A DNA stretch of 26,140 nt from an uncultured Eubacteriales bacterium (lineage in GTDB: Bacteria > Bacillota > Clostridia > Oscillospirales > Oscillospiraceae). Below are positions 22,580 through 26,140 of this stretch, piece after piece (within the stretch, counting starts at the first letter, position 1; the number at the start of each line of letters is the position of its first letter). The stretch lies in NCBI GenBank assembly GCA_900321335.1, contig ONVR01000231.1:1-26140 (forward strand), given 5' to 3'. A program made the position numbers and the translations under genes. Below the pieces are notes generated by a model that was not told the origin of the DNA, searched no databases, and saw only the letters and a list, made by a program, of their open reading frames with translations.

Positions 22580-23458
22580 ATGATCAAAAGCATGACCGGA
22601 TACGGCAGCGCCTCCGGCACCTCCGATAAGCTGGGGATCAAAATCGAGCTTCGCAGCGTGAACAACCGCTACCTGGACTGCAGCATCCGGATCCCGCGGG
22701 TCTACACGGCACTGGAGGACGGCATGAAGGCGCTGATCCAGAAAACCGTCACCCGTGGCAAAGTGGACGTCTACGTGACCCTGGACGCCTCCCGGGCGGA
22801 CGACACGGTGATCTCCGTCAACAAGCCCCTGGCTCAGGCCTATGTCGACGCTATCGGGGAGCTTGCCCAGTTCATTGAGATGAAAAACGATCTGACCGCT
22901 TACGCCCTGTCCCGCCTGCCCGACGTGCTGACAGTGGAGAAAAAGCAGGCCGACACGGATCAGCTTGCCCGGGACGTCAACGGGATCCTCGCCGAGGCCC
23001 TTGCGGACTACGACCGGATGCGCGCCGCGGAAGGGGAGAAGATGCACGACGATATCAGCGCCCGGCTGGACAGCATCGAGGGCTTTGTCAGTCAGGTGGA
23101 GCAGCGCTCCCCCCAGACCGTCCGGGAGTACCGGGAGCGGCTGCTGGCGAAGATGCGGGACGTGCTGGGCAACAGCAGCCTGGACGAGAACCGGATCCTG
23201 CTGGAGGCCGCCATCTACGCCGACAAGGTCGCCGTGGATGAGGAGACCGTCCGCCTGCGCAGTCACATCAGCCAGATGCGGACCATGATTGAATCCTGCG
23301 AGCCCATCGGCAGAAAGCTGGACTTTCTGGTGCAGGAGATGAACCGGGAGGCCAACACCATCGGCTCCAAGTGTACCGATCTTGCCATCACCGGGATCGT
23401 GGTGGAGATCAAGGGCGAGATCGAAAAGATCCGCGAGCAGATCCAGAACGTGGAATGA
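22580..23458 (+). CDS. yicC: YicC/YloC family endoribonuclease
   Basis: A 292-residue cytoplasmic protein. The N-terminal MIKSMTGYGSA and ELRSVNNRYLDCSIRIPR, and the C-terminal FLVQEMNREANTIGSKC with TDLAITGIVVEIKGEIEKIR, are the family signatures. E. coli YicC cuts small and messenger RNAs; B. subtilis YloC shows the same fold. In Firmicutes it precedes remA and gmk as here, and this arrangement is diagnostic. A TAATTTCGT-type gap of 6 bases follows the previous gene. Confidence 0.93.
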   Translation: MIKSMTGYGSASGTSDKLGIKIELRSVNNRYLDCSIRIPRVYTALEDGMKALIQKTVTRGKVDVYVTLDASRADDTVISVNKPLAQAYVDAIGELAQFIEMKNDLTAYALSRLPDVLTVEKKQADTDQLARDVNGILAEALADYDRMRAAEGEKMHDDISARLDSIEGFVSQVEQRSPQTVREYRERLLAKMRDVLGNSSLDENRILLEAAIYADKVAVDEETVRLRSHISQMRTMIESCEPIGRKLDFLVQEMNREANTIGSKCTDLAITGIVVEIKGEIEKIREQIQNVE

Positions 23459-23471
23459 GAGGGGACGGAAG

Positions 23472-23744
23472 ATGAAGCTCATCAACATCGGGTTCGGCAA
23501 CATGGTGGCCGCCGGCAGGATCGTCGCCGTGGTCGCCCCGGACTCCGCGCCCATCAAGCGTCTGATCTCCGACTCCCGGGACAAGGACTCGCTCATCGAC
23601 GCCACTTACGGCAGAAGGACCCGGGCCGTGATCGTCACGGACTGCGGCTTCGTGATTCTCTCCGCACTGCAGCCGGAAACCGTTGCCGGCAGAATGACGG
23701 GCAAAGCGGAAACGCCCGCGCAGGAGGAATTGGAAGATGAATAA
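23472..23744 (+). CDS. remA: RemA / DUF370 family regulator
   Basis: A 90-residue DNA-binding protein that in B. subtilis activates matrix genes. Signature MKLINIGFGNMVAAGRIVAV, then SDSRDKDSLIDATYGRRTRA and VIVTDCGFVILSALQPETV. A short acidic tail follows. A GGAAG site precedes the ATG. It overlaps gmk by 8 bases. Confidence 0.93.
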   Translation: MKLINIGFGNMVAAGRIVAVVAPDSAPIKRLISDSRDKDSLIDATYGRRTRAVIVTDCGFVILSALQPETVAGRMTGKAETPAQEELEDE

Positions 23745-24297
23745 AAAGGGTAAGCTGTATATCATATCCGCCCCTTCGGGAACGGGGAAAAGCACGGTGA
23801 TCCGGGAGCTTCTCAAGAAAAAGGACAACGCCTTTTTCTCCGTCTCCGCCACTACCCGGGAGCCCCGGGAGGGAGAGGTCAACGGCGTCAACTACTGGTT
23901 TTTGACCCGGCCGGAATTTGAGCGCATGGTGGAGGAAGGCGCCTTTCTGGAGCACGCCCAGTACGTGGGAAATTATTACGGCACGCCCCTGCAGCCCATT
24001 TTGGACAGTATGGCGGCGGGCAACGATGCCATACTGGACATTGAGGTCCAGGGCTTCCGGCAGATCAAGCAGAAGATGCCCGAAGCCGTCTCCATTTTTA
24101 TCGTGCCGCCCAGCATGGAAGAGCTGGAGCGCCGGCTGCGCAGCCGGGGCACCGACTCGGAGGAGCGGATCCGCCAGCGGCTTGCCCAGGCGGAGCGGGA
24201 ACTGGAAATGGCGCCCTTTTATGACAAGGTCGTGACCAACGACGTTGTGCAGCGAGTGACCGACGAGATCCTCGCTTTTATGGATCAATCCCGATAA
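23737..24297 (+). CDS. gmk: Guanylate kinase
   Basis: A 186-residue cytoplasmic enzyme that converts GMP + ATP to GDP + ADP. The P-loop is SAPSGTGKST (11-20), followed by the GMP-binding SATTREPREGEVNGVNYWF and lid region LRSRGTDSEERIRQRL. Length is normal. The ATG is read from GGAGG in the remA tail. It lies upstream of rpoZ. Confidence 0.97.
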   Translation: MNKKGKLYIISAPSGTGKSTVIRELLKKKDNAFFSVSATTREPREGEVNGVNYWFLTRPEFERMVEEGAFLEHAQYVGNYYGTPLQPILDSMAAGNDAILDIEVQGFRQIKQKMPEAVSIFIVPPSMEELERRLRSRGTDSEERIRQRLAQAERELEMAPFYDKVVTNDVVQRVTDEILAFMDQSR

Positions 24298-24333
24298 TTC
24301 GGTTTTTGAAATTTTTATTCGAGGTGTTTTGTT

Positions 24334-24534
24334 ATGATGTTATATCCTTCTCTTCCTGAACTGTTAAAGCATGTCAACAGCCGTTACATGCTGGTCAACG
24401 CCATCGCCCACAGAGCCCGTGAACTGGAGGCGGAGGCGGAGCGCACGGAGACGCCCATGGAGAAAAAGGCCGTTTCCTGCGCCATTGATGAGATCGCAAG
24501 CGGCAAGTATGAGGTACACTACACCGAGCAGTGA
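24334..24534 (+). CDS. rpoZ: RNA polymerase omega subunit
   Basis: A 66-residue polymerase assembly factor. MLYPSLPELLKHVNSRYMLV, then NAIAHRARELEAEAE and AIDEIASGKYEVHY are the omega signatures. A GAGGTG site is 7 bases before the first of two ATGs. It lies between gmk and priA as in many Firmicutes. Confidence 0.93.
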   Translation: MMLYPSLPELLKHVNSRYMLVNAIAHRARELEAEAERTETPMEKKAVSCAIDEIASGKYEVHYTEQ

Positions 24535-24554
24535 GCGCGGACCTGGGGGATATC

Positions 24555-26140
24555 ATGGAACAGGTGCAGACAGCAAAAATCGCGGTTTCGGCCGCTGTAT
24601 ATGCCATTGACAAGCCCTATTCCTATCGGATCACCCCGGCTTTTGCGGAGAAGATCCGGCCCGGTATGCGGGTCACGGTGCCTTTCGGACGGGGCAACCG
24701 CCACGTGGAAGGAGTCGTGCTGGCAACGGGCTGGGAGCCGGAGGGGGAAAAGCTCAAATCCATTGAGGCCCTTCTCGACCAGACGCCTGTCATCGAGCCC
24801 TGGCAGCTCAAGCTCGCTCTGTGGATGCGGGACCGCTTTTTCTGCACGGTCTACGAGGCCGTCAAGGCCATGCTGCCCGCCGGTATGTGGTTTAAGGACG
24901 GCAAGCGCCGGGTAAACGACAAAACGGTGGACATGGTCTCCCTGCTCATTCCGGGGGAGGAGGCCCTTTCTCTTGCGGAGAAAAAAGCAGGGCGTGCCCC
25001 CGCCCAGGCGGAGATCCTCCGCCTGCTGGCCCAGATCGGGGAGGGGAGCATCCCGGAGATCGCCTACTTTACCGGAGCATCCCGGCCCAGCTTCAACGCG
25101 CTGGTGAAAAGCGGCGTTCTGGAGCTGACCCGGCGGGAGGTTTTTCGCAGACCCGAGATCCGGGTGAGCGACGTCCCCGCGCCCATCGTCCTCAACAGCC
25201 AGCAGCAGGCGGTCTACGACGATCTGCTCCCGGTGCTGCAGGGCGGCAGGCCGGAGGCGGCGCTGCTGTACGGCGTGACGGGAAGCGGCAAGACCTCCAT
25301 CTATATCCGACTGGTGGAGCAGGTGCTGAGGATGGGCCGCTCGGCGATCATCCTCGTGCCGGAAATTGCTCTGACGCCACAGCTGATGAGCCTTTTTGCC
25401 TCCTATTTCTCCGATAACGTGGCCGTCCTGCACAGCAGTCTCGGCATCGGAGAGCGGTACGATGAGTTCAAGCGCATCCGGGAGGGAAAAGTACACGTGG
25501 TGGTGGGCACCCGGTCAGCCGTGTTCGCTCCGGTCCGGGATCTGGGCCTTCTGATCATGGACGAGGAACACGAGCGGACCTATAAATCGGAAAACGCCCC
25601 CCGGTATCACGCCCGGGATATTGCGAAATACCGCTGTGCCCACGAAAACGCTCTGCTGCTGCTGGGCTCTGCCACGCCCTCGGTGGACAGCATGGCTGCC
25701 GCCAGGAGCGGGCGCTACCGGCTGTACAGTCTCAGCACCCGCTTTAACGAGCGGGCCATGCCATCCGTCCTCATCGCCGATATGCGGGAGGATCTGAAGG
25801 CGGGCCTGGACGGCACCGTCGGCACTGTCCTGCGCCAGGAGCTGGAGAAAAACCTCGCCGCCGGGGAGCAGAGCATTCTGTTTCTCAACCGCCGGGGAGC
25901 AAACTCCCTTGTGGCCTGCGGCGTATGCGGCTATACCTACACCTGCCCCAAGTGCAGCGTGTCTCTTACGTATCACTCCGCCAACCGGCGGCTGATGTGC
26001 CACTACTGCGGCTACTCCAGACCTGTGGACGAGCACTGTCCCGAATGCGGCGGCGCTCTGCGCTTCCTCGGCAGCGGCACCCAGAAGGTGCAGCAGGAGC
26101 TGGAGGAGCTGTTCCCCGGGGTTGGTGTGGTGCGGATGGA
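24555..26140 (+). CDS. priA: Primosomal protein N' (PriA helicase), 3' partial
   Basis: The first 528 residues of replication-restart helicase PriA; the gene is open at the window end. The N-terminal 3'-DNA binding domain is 8-105, a winged helix lies around 145-195, Walker A is GVTGSGKT (240-247), Walker B is DEEH (336-339), and GSATPS is motif III. Eight Cys in CGVCGY, CPKC, CHYC and CPEC form the two zinc sites. The ATG at 24555 follows GGGGG by 5 bases; a GTG at 24531, overlapping the rpoZ stop, is an alternative adding eight residues. It unwinds stalled forks and loads DnaB with DnaD/DnaB-type partners. Confidence 0.95.
   Translation, partial: MEQVQTAKIAVSAAVYAIDKPYSYRITPAFAEKIRPGMRVTVPFGRGNRHVEGVVLATGWEPEGEKLKSIEALLDQTPVIEPWQLKLALWMRDRFFCTVYEAVKAMLPAGMWFKDGKRRVNDKTVDMVSLLIPGEEALSLAEKKAGRAPAQAEILRLLAQIGEGSIPEIAYFTGASRPSFNALVKSGVLELTRREVFRRPEIRVSDVPAPIVLNSQQQAVYDDLLPVLQGGRPEAALLYGVTGSGKTSIYIRLVEQVLRMGRSAIILVPEIALTPQLMSLFASYFSDNVAVLHSSLGIGERYDEFKRIREGKVHVVVGTRSAVFAPVRDLGLLIMDEEHERTYKSENAPRYHARDIAKYRCAHENALLLLGSATPSVDSMAAARSGRYRLYSLSTRFNERAMPSVLIADMREDLKAGLDGTVGTVLRQELEKNLAAGEQSILFLNRRGANSLVACGVCGYTYTCPKCSVSLTYHSANRRLMCHYCGYSRPVDEHCPECGGALRFLGSGTQKVQQELEELFPGVGVVRM

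Noticed and set aside
21410..23605. 731-residue open frame on the minus strand
   Set aside because: It runs antisense through four confirmed genes, has no ribosome site and is His/Gly/Leu-biased, as expected from GC-rich codon use on the other strand.
24531..24554. GTG start for priA at 24531
   Set aside because: In frame but with no ribosome site at the right distance; ATG at 24555 has GGGGG 5 bases upstream.

Overview
The window looks like chromosomal DNA of a GC-rich, low-oxygen Gram-positive bacterium of the class Clostridia, probably Oscillospiraceae-like (Oscillibacter/Flavonifractor/Lawsonibacter type). The grounds are the yicC-remA-gmk-rpoZ-priA gene order, a CdaA/CdaR pair, DUF5685, YARHG and NiaR proteins, strong AGGAGG-type ribosome binding sites and mostly short intergenic gaps. 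This placement is inferred from gene content, not from a search.

Layout. 1-584: the 3' end of an AT-rich gene of foreign-looking composition, then non-coding DNA with a perfect 22-bp hairpin. 585-5067: a PucR-type regulator (minus) divergent from a GPH-type symporter and a UroD-like methyltransferase (plus), which together look like a small inducible catabolic cassette. 5161-6801: a fused membrane/spermidine-synthase-like protein. 6817-7762: a minus-strand pair, PPOX-family flavoprotein then a membrane-anchored protein with four 13-residue Ca-binding-type repeats. 7822-8943: a strong promoter, a structured leader ending in an intrinsic terminator, then an r1t-type holin and a CHAP endolysin without other phage genes. 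9010-9279: tRNA-Pro(GGG) and tRNA-Ala(GGC). 9352-10596: sfsA and a cupin. 10724-12441: a zinc-ribbon/double-YARHG membrane protein and a 55-residue ORF. 12460-15697 (minus): a niacin block of pncB-niaR, with a stand-alone PTS-IIC-like membrane protein behind its own promoter and a large nested palindrome. 15723-18260: glyA and a zinc-ribbon membrane protein. 18313-26140: a compact ten-gene run, cdaA-cdaR-DUF5685-J-domain-membrane protein-yicC-remA-gmk-rpoZ-priA. priA runs off the end.

How the parts work together. The last block joins c-di-AMP synthesis (CdaA, CdaR) to housekeeping genes for RNA turnover, GMP recycling, transcription and replication restart, with an uncharacterised DUF5685/J-domain/membrane trio between them. 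The niacin block pairs a salvage enzyme with its repressor and a candidate niacin-related transporter. The most unusual items are the attenuator-like leader before the lysis genes, the nested palindrome before the IIC-like gene, the PucR/GPH/UroD cassette, and DUF5685, whose two Asp-rich motifs resemble those of squalene/phytoene-synthase-type enzymes.
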